From contig MPNM01000021.1 of the NCBI GenBank assembly GCA_002239025.1, positions 1-48,334 on the forward strand: a stretch of DNA of 48,334 nucleotides. The letters are read 5' to 3'. Below, one piece after another: positions 25,980-32,780 of the stretch (its first letter is position 1; the number at the start of each line of letters is the position of its first letter). The notes below the pieces were generated by a model. The model was not told where the DNA came from. It saw nothing but the letters and a program-made list of their open reading frames with translations, and did no database searches. The stretch comes from Chloroflexi bacterium bin125 (GTDB lineage: Bacteria; Chloroflexota; Dehalococcoidia; Bin125). The translations under genes were made by a program, and so were the position numbers.

Positions 25980-26271
25980 CGTACTACTGAGGGTGGTTTC
26001 CGGCTTTTGCCAGTTCTTCTCGCCCAGAAAACTGGTGGGTTCGTCTCCAACCCGGGTCCGGCCAGAGGATTGAGCCTCGCTCTCCCGATGGTCCGGCTCA
26101 CCGAGAGACAAGCGCCCCCGCTGCGCGAACTGGTCAAGGGATTGAGCCTGGCTCTCCTGAGACTCGCTCGAAGTGCGGGACCGGTCTCCGGGTCGTCCCG
26201 ACGACTCGTTGACCGCAGAGTGGACGACTGACCGGACTGCCTCCACATGATGTGGCGATGCGCAGTCCGGT
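25980..26271. ncRNA. candidate structured RNA, copy 1
   Basis: About 290 nt, alignable with 26590-26913. Shared landmarks in order: GCGTACTA; a hairpin (CCAGTT-C-TTCT loop AGAA-AACTGG); GGGTTCGTCTCCAACCCG; a GCTCTCCC box at 26079; CCGCTGCG; a second GCTCTCC box at 26151; GTGCGGG; and a final hairpin ACCGGACTGC/GCAGTCCGGT (26231-26271) with inner CCACA/TGTGG. Paired positions of the first hairpin change in a compensatory way between copies. I cannot assign a known RNA family, and the transcribed strand is unknown. Confidence 0.45.
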
Positions 26272-26316
26272 CGCTTCGTGTCCAAACTGCCGCTGAGCAC
26301 CTGCCGATCCGAGCGC

Positions 26317-26336
26317 AATTGCACTCGATTGCACCC
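26317..26336. repeat. second iteron site, two copies
   Basis: AATTGCACTC at 26317-26326 and GATTGCACCC at 26327-26336 are adjacent, exactly 10 bp apart. They match the iterons at 24921-25057 and lie between the two structured repeats. Confidence 0.65.
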
Positions 26337-26589
26337 GGATCGCAGTGCTCCTCGTAGATCGCCAGGGACTATTGACCAATTCGCCACAGTCTTGACCAGC
26401 TCACTCGTGCAGCTCGGCAAGCCCCTCCATCGTGCGCTCTCACTAAGTCGCTGCACTGCCAGCGGGTTTTCCGGAAGTTACCCGGGCTGCTGGGATCCAG
26501 TCTGGCGACATCGGTGTCGCCTTTTGAGCATTAGTACGGCTGGAGCAACTGCTGCCTCGTCTCATGCGCTTGCAATCGCATCGGGCTGA

Positions 26590-26913
26590 GCGTACTAATG
26601 AAGATGGTCTTCAGGCTTTGCCAGCATTTCCATGCCTTGAAACGCTGGAGGGTTTGTCCCCGACCCGTGTCTGGCCCGTGGGATCAGAGGTTTGCTCTCC
26701 CCAGTGCCGGACGCAGTGTGGGAATAGCGCGCATCCGCTGCGTGCAGTGGTCACGGGATACGAGGTTTGCTCTCCCCTGACTGCTCGGAATGCGGGTCAC
26801 GCCTGAGCGATGCGCAATCAGCGCTTCGGCTTGGGAGGACACCAGCACCAGCGCCGGTATCGCGCTTGTTGCTCGTCATTCACCTCCGTGATCGGACTGC
26901 GTGGAGCGCAGCC
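26590..26913. ncRNA. candidate structured RNA, copy 2
   Basis: The diverged copy of 25980-26271. It has GCGTACTA; a hairpin CCAGC-A-TTTC loop GAAA-C-GCTGG; GGGTTTGTCCCCGACCCG; GCTCTCC boxes at 26694 and 26769 (75 apart; 72 apart in copy 1); CCGCTGCG; ATGCGGG; and a final CGGACTGC and GCAGCCCGG hairpin-like region (26893-26913). Base changes preserve pairing rather than any reading frame. It sits about 290 bp upstream of the first gene of the DNA-processing module. Confidence 0.45.
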
Positions 26914-27026
26914 CGGTCTACTCACGTCCGCGCCCGTCGTCCACAGCGGTCTTCCGGCCTGCTCATGACCACCGATCGGGCTCCAGCGTCCTAGATCGCA
27001 CTCCTACTCCGCGTGTCCGGCATCCC

Positions 27027-27136
27027 CGTATCGAGTACGGACCGGCCGACCACGCCCGGAGAGCGTTCTCGATCATCCACCCATTCAGACCATCAACCGC
27101 GACGAACCGCGCCCGGCCTACCCCGTACTCGATACG
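27027..27136. promoter_or_regulatory. 14-bp inverted repeat upstream of DNA-processing module
   Basis: CGTATCGAGTACGG (27027-27040) and its exact reverse complement CCGTACTCGATACG (27123-27136) are separated by 82 bp. The left arm with its neighbouring C is itself a hairpin (CCGTA/TACGG). The pair ends 70 bp before the first gene (27206). It could be an operator pair, a replication or transfer origin site, or a promoter-proximal looped site. Confidence 0.55.
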
Positions 27137-27205
27137 CCGGGCCAGGTCGGATCACCATCCACAAGGTCCCGCCCAAGCACATGGCTCAACTGAAAGGAGC
27201 TCAAG

Positions 27206-27754
27206 ATGAGGGACACGAACGAGACGAACGGAACAAGAACGAGAGGCCGCTACGTCGGTCCCACGGCCGCGCGGATCGCCGAACTGATCGCGCCCCGGCA
27301 GCGGGTGCGCTTTGAGCGCGGCTGGTTCTGGACGGCGGCTGTCTGCCACGAATCGGAACAGGACCTGCTGGCCTTCCGCCAGCGGCCCGACGGCGACGGG
27401 ATCGATGTCCGTTGCAAATCGGCCGGCTGCTCGCGTGAGCGGATCATCCGCCGGCTGGAGACGCTCGGCGGCGAGTCGATCTGGTCGGCGTACCGCGCTG
27501 AGGGCGCAACGGCCTCAGCTTCCCGGGATTCCGCGACCGAGGCCATGCTGACGTCGAACGACGCACGCGGGCGCTCCTGGCCGGTCGTCCTGGCGCCCTT
27601 CGCCATCCTCCTGCTGGCCGCGCCGCTGATCCTGGGATACGAGCTGCAGGTCGTGGCGCTGAACGCATGCGGCCTCGGCTGGGCCGGCTGGCTGGCGCGG
27701 CGGGTCTGGACCGGCCGCCTGGCCTCGGTCGCGCGTGCGGGGCGCCGCCGCTGA
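27206..27754 (+). CDS. zinc-finger-like and C-terminal membrane protein, first gene of module
   Basis: A 182-residue protein from ATG 27206 behind GAAAGGAG. Residues 15-80 (YVGPTAARIAELIAPRQRVRFERGWFWTAAVCHESEQDLLAFRQ, then IDVRCKSAGCSRERIIRRLETL) carry C-H and CxxxxC residues reminiscent of a primase-type CHC2 zinc finger, with a C47 plus H48 and C74/C79 pair, so metal binding is possible. Residues 120-145 (WPVVLAPFAILLLAAPLILGYELQVVAL) and a following hydrophobic stretch make one or two membrane segments. The combination of a DNA-type finger and a membrane tail is unusual. A strong hairpin follows the gene. Confidence 0.6.
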   Translation: MRDTNETNGTRTRGRYVGPTAARIAELIAPRQRVRFERGWFWTAAVCHESEQDLLAFRQRPDGDGIDVRCKSAGCSRERIIRRLETLGGESIWSAYRAEGATASASRDSATEAMLTSNDARGRSWPVVLAPFAILLLAAPLILGYELQVVALNACGLGWAGWLARRVWTGRLASVARAGRRR

Positions 27755-27781
27755 CCGTTCAAGCCCAGCAACGCACCACTC

Positions 27782-27807
27782 AAGGGCCGCCTTCCGGGGC
27801 GGCCCTT
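27782..27807 (+). terminator. intergenic hairpin
   Basis: A perfect 10-bp stem, AAGGGCCGCC/GGCGGCCCTT, with a 6-base loop, followed by CTTCGTTAAG rather than a T run. It could terminate or attenuate transcription between the first and second genes. Confidence 0.7.
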
Positions 27808-27850
27808 CTTCGTTAAGCCGCAGTCGCACGTCGACAGGAAAGGAGACCAC

Positions 27851-28300
27851 ATGACTGCAAACACCACCACCGCGAACGCTCCCCGGCCCACGCTGGAGGA
27901 ACTGGTCGACCGATTGATTGACGCCGTCTTCGGCCTGGATGAACCGGCGCAACCGGTGACATCCCCGGCCCGGGCGATTCACGAGGCGCGACGCCTCAGG
28001 CACACCGGTGAGCACGATGCAGCGCTCGGCGTCTTCGCCGCGCTCGACTTGAGCGGCTCGACCGACGGCGAGCGCCGCTGGGCCTACGCCGAGTTCCTCG
28101 ACCTGGCCCGGCGAACGTTCAGCGAGGAGCAAACACAGGTCTACAGACCTGGCACGGGGCGAGCCGCTGTCCTCGCACCTCGAGACGAAGGGACGCTCGA
28201 AGTCCGAGCTGTGCTGGGCATGCGTTGGCGACCAGGCAAGATCGTTTCGCAGCGCAGCCTCAGGGGGCTCAAGCCGCTAGCCAGGGACGGTGCCTCTTGA
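27851..28300 (+). CDS. hypothetical protein upstream of primase
   Basis: A 149-residue protein from ATG 27851 behind GAAAGGAGACCAC. It is a helical N-terminus (TLEELVDRLIDAVFGLDEPAQ) followed by ARAIHEARRLRHTGEHDAALGVFAALDLSGSTDGERRWAYAEFLDLARRTF, a TPR-like pair of helices, and a basic tail ending at the TGA that overlaps the primase TTG start (TTGA at 28297-28300). The first 100 residues look genuine. The last 50 are less protein-like. Translational coupling suggests a primase partner. No named family. Confidence 0.6.
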   Translation: MTANTTTANAPRPTLEELVDRLIDAVFGLDEPAQPVTSPARAIHEARRLRHTGEHDAALGVFAALDLSGSTDGERRWAYAEFLDLARRTFSEEQTQVYRPGTGRAAVLAPRDEGTLEVRAVLGMRWRPGKIVSQRSLRGLKPLARDGAS

Positions 28301-29358
28301 CGTTGACCAGCACTGTCGACATTCCCGCGCTCAAGGCGCGCCACCCCCTGGGCGACGTGGTCGAGGCGGCCGGCGTCAAGCTGCGCGGACGCGGACGGGT
28401 CCGCCAGGGAGTCTGCCCGTTCCACGAAGAGACGCAAGGCAGCTTCACGGTCTACGCCGACACCCAGCGCTTCTACTGCTTCGGCTGCGGCCTGGGCGGC
28501 GACATGCTCGACTTCGTCCAGCGCACGGACGGGGTCGACCTGCCCGAGGCGATTCGCCGCCTGGAGCGCGCGCCGCCTCTGGGGCCCCAGGCTGCTGCTC
28601 CGGCGACCGCCCAGCCCGCCAGTTCAGCACACCGCCAAGAACCGCCCCCAACAGTCAGGGATCCGGCGCTCTTGACCGCGGCGATGCGCTGCTACCAGCG
28701 CCAGTTACAGCTCAGCCAGGCCGCCCAGGCGTACCTCGCCGGACGCGGCATCGTCCCGCAGGCCGCGCAGCAGCTGGGGCTGGGCTACGCCAGCGGGCAT
28801 GGGCTGCGCGATTGGCTCAGGCAGGCCGGCTTCGACGACCGGCGGATCCTCTCCAGCGGACTCGTTCGGCAGCAGCGGGAGCGCTTCGGCGGCATGGTCG
28901 TCGTCCCCGAGCTGATTGGGGGGCGCGTGCGCTGGCTCGCCGGTCGGTCGATCTGGCCCGAGGTCAGCCCCAGGTTCCAGGCCCTGCCCGGCCCCAAGCC
29001 GGTGCTCGGACTCTCGCGGTTGGACCAACAGGCTCCCTGGATCGTCGTCGCCGAGGGGCTGTTCGACTGGCTCCTACTGACGGCCTGGGGCCTGCCCGCC
29101 TGCGCCGCGCTCGGCGCCCAGGGGATGGACAAGCTGGCTTCCTCCCTACAGGGACGACCTCGCGTCTTCCTCGCCTTCGACGCCGATGAGGCCGGATGCG
29201 CAGCGGCAAACGAGCTAGCCGGACTGCTCGGCGCTCACCGCGCCGCGATCGTGAACCTGCCTCAGGGCGTCTCCGACGTGGGCGAACTGGGCGCTCGCCC
29301 GGACGGCCGCGCCGTCTTCCTCGACCAGCTCAGGCGAGCGGCGCTGGCCGCTCGCTAG
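28297..29358 (+). CDS. DnaG-type DNA primase (CHC2 zinc finger plus TOPRIM)
   Basis: A 353-residue protein; start at TTG 28297, overlapping the previous stop, behind GGGACGG. The CHC2-type zinc finger has C40-P-F-H43 and C61-F-G-C64, with SFTVYADTQRFYCFGCGLGGDMLDFVQ. A central part (AAQAYLAGRGIVPQAAQQLGLGY) is the start of the catalytic core. The TOPRIM domain shows VAEGLFDWLLL (E253) and LAFDADEAG (D295, D297). It is shorter than chromosomal DnaG (about 600 residues) and lacks a helicase-binding C-terminal domain, as plasmid and phage primases do. Its place before Rad52/SSB genes suggests element replication. Confidence 0.88.
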   Translation: MTLTSTVDIPALKARHPLGDVVEAAGVKLRGRGRVRQGVCPFHEETQGSFTVYADTQRFYCFGCGLGGDMLDFVQRTDGVDLPEAIRRLERAPPLGPQAAAPATAQPASSAHRQEPPPTVRDPALLTAAMRCYQRQLQLSQAAQAYLAGRGIVPQAAQQLGLGYASGHGLRDWLRQAGFDDRRILSSGLVRQQRERFGGMVVVPELIGGRVRWLAGRSIWPEVSPRFQALPGPKPVLGLSRLDQQAPWIVVAEGLFDWLLLTAWGLPACAALGAQGMDKLASSLQGRPRVFLAFDADEAGCAAANELAGLLGAHRAAIVNLPQGVSDVGELGARPDGRAVFLDQLRRAALAAR

Positions 29359-29531
29359 CGACGCCGCTCCCAGCGGGACATTTCCTGCTGCCACCCAACA
29401 CCCCCGTCAAACAACGAAACGGAGGGCCCGCCTCTGGCCTCTAACCGACCGTGCCTGCGGCGCGGCGCACGGTTGCCGTCACCGGCAACCGCACCCAACA
29501 ACCACGAACACCACTGAGTAAGGAGCAGGAA
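29359..29531. other. intergenic region before annealase gene
   Basis: This is a 173-bp gap after the primase. It contains a GCGGCGCGG/ACGGTTGCCG palindromic segment around 29455-29490 and ends in AAGGAGCAGGAA before the ATG at 29532. Confidence 0.4.
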
Positions 29532-30446
29532 ATGAGCAGCAGGAACGGCAATGGAACCGCGACGGCGGTTCGCAGGAATGGCAACGGAAACAGCCTGCCC
29601 CCGGCCCGAACGGGGGGCAACGGAGCGCGCCCGCACTCCGCCCCGCAGACGGTCTCCGCGCCGACGGCGCCGGAGGCCCTGCACTGGGACGCGCTGGCAC
29701 CGCGTGTGACCGAAGCCCTGGCGCAACCGCTCGACCCCCAGCTGGTCTCGCGGCGCAAGGGCCGCGGCGGGCGCAAGTTCGACTACATCGAGGGCCACAC
29801 GGCGATCGACCAGGCCAACCGGATCTTCGGCTTCGGCGGCTGGGGCTACGAGCTGGTCGGCGATGTGACCTTGCGCGAGATCGAGTCCACCGACTCGCGC
29901 AGCGGCGAAATCACGCGCTCGGCCGCCTACTCGGCGACTGTCACGGTCAGCGTGCCGGGCGCGCCCTCGCGCACCGACGTCGGCTTCCAGGCGGTCACGG
30001 ACGAGTCGGCCGAGGGCCACGAAACGGCGTTCAAGGGCGCCGTCACCGACGCGCTCAAGCGCGCCCTGCGCAGCTTCGGCGACCGCTTCGGCAACGGCCT
30101 CTATGGCGATCCGCCGACGAGCAGCCGCAGCAGCCGACCTCCTGGACCGGCCCCAGAGTCGCGGCGGCAGCCGCAACCTGAACGCCGCAGCGAGCCGCAA
30201 CCGCGACGCCGGGTCGTTCAGCCGACGCCCGAATCAGCCGGGGTCGACAAGCGCGACGCAGCGAACTTGCGCACCCAGCTGATCGAGTTGAGCGCGCAGC
30301 AGGGCTTCTCTGAGGAGCAGGTCCGCGCCGCCGTCGAGGCCAAGACCGGACGCGCATTGGACGAACTCGGCCCAGACGAGCTCAACCCGCTGATCGCCTC
30401 CGCCGCCGAGAAGCTCGAACAGCGGCTGCGGTCCGAACAAGGCTGA
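29532..30446 (+). CDS. Rad52/22-type single-strand annealing protein
   Basis: A 304-residue protein from ATG 29532 behind AAGGAG. Residues about 50-200 match the Rad52 fold: DPQLVSRRKGRGGRKFDYIEGHTAIDQANRIFGFGGWGYELVGDVTLREIE, then TVTVSVPGAPSRTDVGFQAVTDESAEGHETAFKGAVTDALKRALRSFGDRFGNGLYGD. This is the usual FGYDYIEGxxxIxxANRIFGxxGWxxE and EtAxKGAvTDALKRALRxFGxxFGNxLY pattern. The C-terminal 100 residues form a Pro/Arg linker and an alpha-helical tail. The N-terminal 45 residues are low-complexity and contain the 30-bp palindromic insert (SLPPARTGGN). It anneals complementary single strands in homologous recombination, usually paired with an exonuclease; the next gene encodes a candidate. Confidence 0.9.
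   Translation: MSSRNGNGTATAVRRNGNGNSLPPARTGGNGARPHSAPQTVSAPTAPEALHWDALAPRVTEALAQPLDPQLVSRRKGRGGRKFDYIEGHTAIDQANRIFGFGGWGYELVGDVTLREIESTDSRSGEITRSAAYSATVTVSVPGAPSRTDVGFQAVTDESAEGHETAFKGAVTDALKRALRSFGDRFGNGLYGDPPTSSRSSRPPGPAPESRRQPQPERRSEPQPRRRVVQPTPESAGVDKRDAANLRTQLIELSAQQGFSEEQVRAAVEAKTGRALDELGPDELNPLIASAAEKLEQRLRSEQG
29592..29621 (+). repeat. 30-bp palindromic element, copy B (in annealase gene)
   Basis: Starts AGCCTGCCCCCGGCCCG and ends CGGGGGGCAAC. In the reading frame it adds ten codons, S-L-P-P-A-R-T-G-G-N, in a low-complexity N-terminus. It differs from copy A mainly in the loop. Confidence 0.8.
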
Positions 30447-30564
30447 GCCAGGCGAGCCAGCCAACCAACTGGAGCGCGGCCGCCACTCAGGTGCGCGCCT
30501 GCCCCGGGCACCGACCCGGGGGCCGCGCTCTTCCTCCATACCGGTATCCCGAAAGGAACCAATC

Positions 30565-31629
30565 ATGACCCTCAGCCATCCAACTCAGACCGGCAGCCGT
30601 TCGGCCACCTACGACCGACCGGCGGCGCGGTTCACCGACGACGAGCAGCTCGAAGTCCGCGCCTCGGCCCTGGGCCAATGCCGCCGCGCGCTCTGGTACG
30701 CGGCCACCGAACAGGACGTGACCAACCCAATGTCGGACGAGACCAAGACCGTGCTCGAGGCCGGCCAGGCGCTCGAAGCGGTCGTTGTGCGCGCCATGCA
30801 GCGGCGCTTCTGGACGGTCACCCCGGCCGACCCCGACGCGCCGCTGCAAGTCGAAGTCGAGGCGGGACCGGGTCTGACCGTGACCGGGCATCCCGACGCC
30901 ACCGGCGCGATCGAGCTGTTCGGCGACGAGTCGGTGATCGAGGTCAAGACGCGCGGACCCGAAGCGTTCAAGCGCTGGCAGACCCTGGGCGCCGAACGCA
31001 GCCATCCCGACTCAGTCGCCCAGGCGGCCTGCTACTCGCTCGGTCTCTACGGCGAGTGCCGCGACGTGGTCATCGCCACGCTCGACACCGGCGCGCGCAG
31101 CTGGGACTACGAGGTGATCCCGGCCGAGCGGGTGGAGCGAGCCTGGGACCGCGCCTGCGAGCGGCTCGCCCCGCTCGCCGAGCACTACGAGTTGCACGGC
31201 CCGAATCCGGAGGCGCTGCCAGAACGAGACTTCACCGCATCGGACTGGCAGTGCCAACGCTGCCCCTACCTCAACGTCTGCCAACCCGGCGAGGCGGCAG
31301 AGGCGGTCGATGAGGCCGACGCCGAACCGACCGAGCCGGTCTCGGACGAGGTCGCCCACGACGCGTTGCTCAAGTACGAGCAAATCCAGCAGCAGCTGAA
31401 GTCGCTCGACGCCGACAAGCGCGGAGCGCTCAAGACCCTCCAGCACTGGCTCCAACAGAAAGGAGAAGCCAAAGCCAGGCTGGAGGGCTCGGCCAAGACC
31501 CGCACGGTGGGCATGGTCACGAGCCGCCGCTACGCGGTCGACCACAAGCGGCTCAATGCGCTGCTCGAACCAGAACAGCGCGCCGAGATTGTGACCGAGC
31601 AAACCTCGGAGTACCTCAGAGTCAGCTAG
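30565..31629 (+). CDS. PD-(D/E)xK exonuclease with Cas4/AddB-type Fe-S cysteines
   Basis: A 354-residue protein from ATG 30565 behind GAAAGGAACC. Nuclease residues: GHPDA (H109-D111), VIEVKTR (E126, K128) and QAACY (Q153, Y157), as in RecB/Cas4. C39 (LGQC) plus C230, C233 and C239 (CQRCPYLNVC, CxxCx5C) match the four iron-sulfur ligands of Cas4 and AddB. The C-terminal 100 residues (KYEQIQQQLKSLDADKRGALKTLQHWLQQ and following) form a coiled helical extension not found in Cas4. In this operon it is likely the exonuclease partner of the Rad52-type annealing protein. It is not in the cas operon and is not proposed as Cas4. Confidence 0.85.
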   Translation: MTLSHPTQTGSRSATYDRPAARFTDDEQLEVRASALGQCRRALWYAATEQDVTNPMSDETKTVLEAGQALEAVVVRAMQRRFWTVTPADPDAPLQVEVEAGPGLTVTGHPDATGAIELFGDESVIEVKTRGPEAFKRWQTLGAERSHPDSVAQAACYSLGLYGECRDVVIATLDTGARSWDYEVIPAERVERAWDRACERLAPLAEHYELHGPNPEALPERDFTASDWQCQRCPYLNVCQPGEAAEAVDEADAEPTEPVSDEVAHDALLKYEQIQQQLKSLDADKRGALKTLQHWLQQKGEAKARLEGSAKTRTVGMVTSRRYAVDHKRLNALLEPEQRAEIVTEQTSEYLRVS

Positions 31630-31660
31630 ACGACCTCACTCTCAAGAGGTCACAACCGAG

Positions 31661-31689
31661 GGCCGGTCTCCAACCATCGGAGGCCGGCC
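31661..31689 (+). terminator. intergenic hairpin
   Basis: An 11-bp stem GGCCGGTCTCC/GGAGGCCGGCC (one G-T pair) with a 7-base loop, followed by CGGCTTCGTTT. It precedes the first SSB gene. Confidence 0.7.
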
Positions 31690-31760
31690 CGGCTTCGTTT
31701 CACCCAAACAGGCGCGGAAAGCCCGCGCCGACACATCGCGCTTTGAAAGGAACACGACGA

Positions 31761-32126
31761 ATGTCACGCACGATCAACCGAATCGAACTGTTGGGCCGGG
31801 TCGGGACCGACCCCGAACTGCGCCGGACCAAGCAGGGAACCGCCGTCTGCCGCCTGCGCCTGGCGACCGACCGCCGCAACGGGAACGGTGACGCCCAGAC
31901 CGACTGGCACAACCTCGTGGTCTGGGGCAAGACCGCCGAAGCGGTCGCCGAGTACGTCCGCAAGGGCGACCGGATCTACGTCTCCGGCCGGCTCGGCTAC
32001 GACAGCTGGGAGGACCAGGACGGCCAGCGCCGTCGGACGACCGAGGTTCACGCGAACGAAGTCGTCTTCCTCGACGCCGCGGGCAGCCGACACTCGGACC
32101 ACGGAACGGAGGATGCACCCTTCTAA
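31761..32126 (+). CDS. ssb: single-stranded DNA-binding protein, copy 1
   Basis: A 121-residue protein from ATG 31761 behind GAAAGGA. The OB fold is complete: MSRTINRIELLGRVGTDPELRRTKQGTAVCRLRLATDRR, then TDWHNLVVWGKTAEAVAEYVRKGDRIYVSGRLGYDSWEDQDGQRRRTTEVHANEVVFLD. The C-terminal tail is short and ends EDAPF, resembling the usual DDIPF protein-binding tip. It is shorter than a cellular SSB (about 160-180), as on plasmids. It is followed by a paralogue, SSB2, almost identical through the OB fold. Confidence 0.93.
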   Translation: MSRTINRIELLGRVGTDPELRRTKQGTAVCRLRLATDRRNGNGDAQTDWHNLVVWGKTAEAVAEYVRKGDRIYVSGRLGYDSWEDQDGQRRRTTEVHANEVVFLDAAGSRHSDHGTEDAPF

Positions 32127-32176
32127 CGGACCCCAAACCACTAAGTCACGACGCCCGCCAGACGGGTGCTCAACAG

Positions 32177-32205
32177 GGTCGCCTTCCTCTGAACGGAAGG
32201 CGGCC
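32177..32205 (+). terminator. intergenic hairpin
   Basis: An 11-bp stem GGTCGCCTTCC/GGAAGGCGGCC (one G-T pair) with a 7-base loop, followed by TTGCTCG, between the two SSB genes. Confidence 0.65.
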
Positions 32206-32272
32206 TTGCTCGTATCTCCAGACGGTGCGGCCTGACTGCACCAACAAACGCTCTTTGAAAGGAGCACGACGA

Positions 32273-32671
32273 ATGTCACGCACGATCAACCGAATCGAAC
32301 TGCTGGGCCGGGTCGGGACCGACCCCGAGCTGCGCCAGACCAAGCAGGGAACCGCCGTCTGCCGCCTCAGGCTGGCGACCGACCGCCGCAACGGGTCGGG
32401 CGACGCCCAGACCAACTGGCACAACCTCGTGGTCTGGGGCAAGACCGCCGAGGCCGTCGCCGAGTACGTCCGCAAGGGCGACCGGATCTACGTCTCGGGC
32501 CGGCTCGGCTACGACAGCTGGGAGGACCAGGACGGCCAGCGCCGCCAGACGACCGAGGTTCACGCGAACGAGGTCGTCTTCCTCGACTCTCGCAACAGCA
32601 GTAGCCAGCCCCCGACCCGAGCGGGGGGCAACGGCCGCCGCAACAACCATGACGGGGACCAGCCCTTCTAG
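32273..32671 (+). CDS. ssb: single-stranded DNA-binding protein, copy 2
   Basis: A 132-residue protein from ATG 32273, behind the same leader (CTTTGAAAGGAGCACGACGA) as copy 1. OB-fold residues 1-105 differ from copy 1 at only a few positions (for example LRQTK for LRRTK, GSGDAQTN for GNGDAQTD). The tail is different: it contains the 30-bp palindromic insert (SQPPTRAGGN) and ends GDQPF. The near-identity of leader plus OB fold shows a recent tandem duplication, while the tails have diverged. Separate roles in recombination and replication, or mixed tetramers, are possible. Confidence 0.93.
   Translation: MSRTINRIELLGRVGTDPELRQTKQGTAVCRLRLATDRRNGSGDAQTNWHNLVVWGKTAEAVAEYVRKGDRIYVSGRLGYDSWEDQDGQRRQTTEVHANEVVFLDSRNSSSQPPTRAGGNGRRNNHDGDQPF
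32603..32632 (+). repeat. 30-bp palindromic element, copy C (in SSB2 tail)
   Basis: Starts AGCCAGCCCCCGACCCGAG and ends GGGGGGCAAC. In frame it adds S-Q-P-P-T-R-A-G-G-N to the SSB2 tail. The first SSB copy lacks it, giving a direct insertion/empty-site comparison. Confidence 0.8.
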
Positions 32672-32713
32672 TCCCTCATCACGCCATTTGACGCCTCTCC
32701 AGAGGCGCATCCC

Positions 32714-32748
32714 GGGGCCGCTCTCCGCATTGGTGGGAGAGCGGCCCC
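32714..32748 (+). terminator. intergenic hairpin
   Basis: A perfect 13-bp stem GGGGCCGCTCTCC/GGAGAGCGGCCCC with a 9-base loop, followed by GCTTCGTGCTC, between SSB2 and the RadC-like gene. Confidence 0.75.
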
Positions 32749-32780
32749 GCTTCGTGCTCACCACCAGAAAGGAACTAGAC

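Noticed and set aside
25062-26456. A 464-codon minus-strand frame
   Set aside because: It runs through the iterons, the 11-bp repeats and the first structured copy, overlaps the better-supported gene at 25571, and has an Arg/Ser/Pro-rich composition typical of high-GC antisense.
30498-30530. Possible fourth copy of the 30-bp palindromic element (GCCTGCCCCGGGC and GGGGGCCGC)
   Set aside because: It resembles the others but lies between genes, has different end sequence and length, and could simply be one of the intergenic hairpins.
30565-31629. Cas4 of the CRISPR system
   Set aside because: The Fe-S nuclease signature is Cas4-like, but the gene is 16 kb from the cas operon, type I-E does not normally use Cas4, and its neighbours are annealase and SSB genes.
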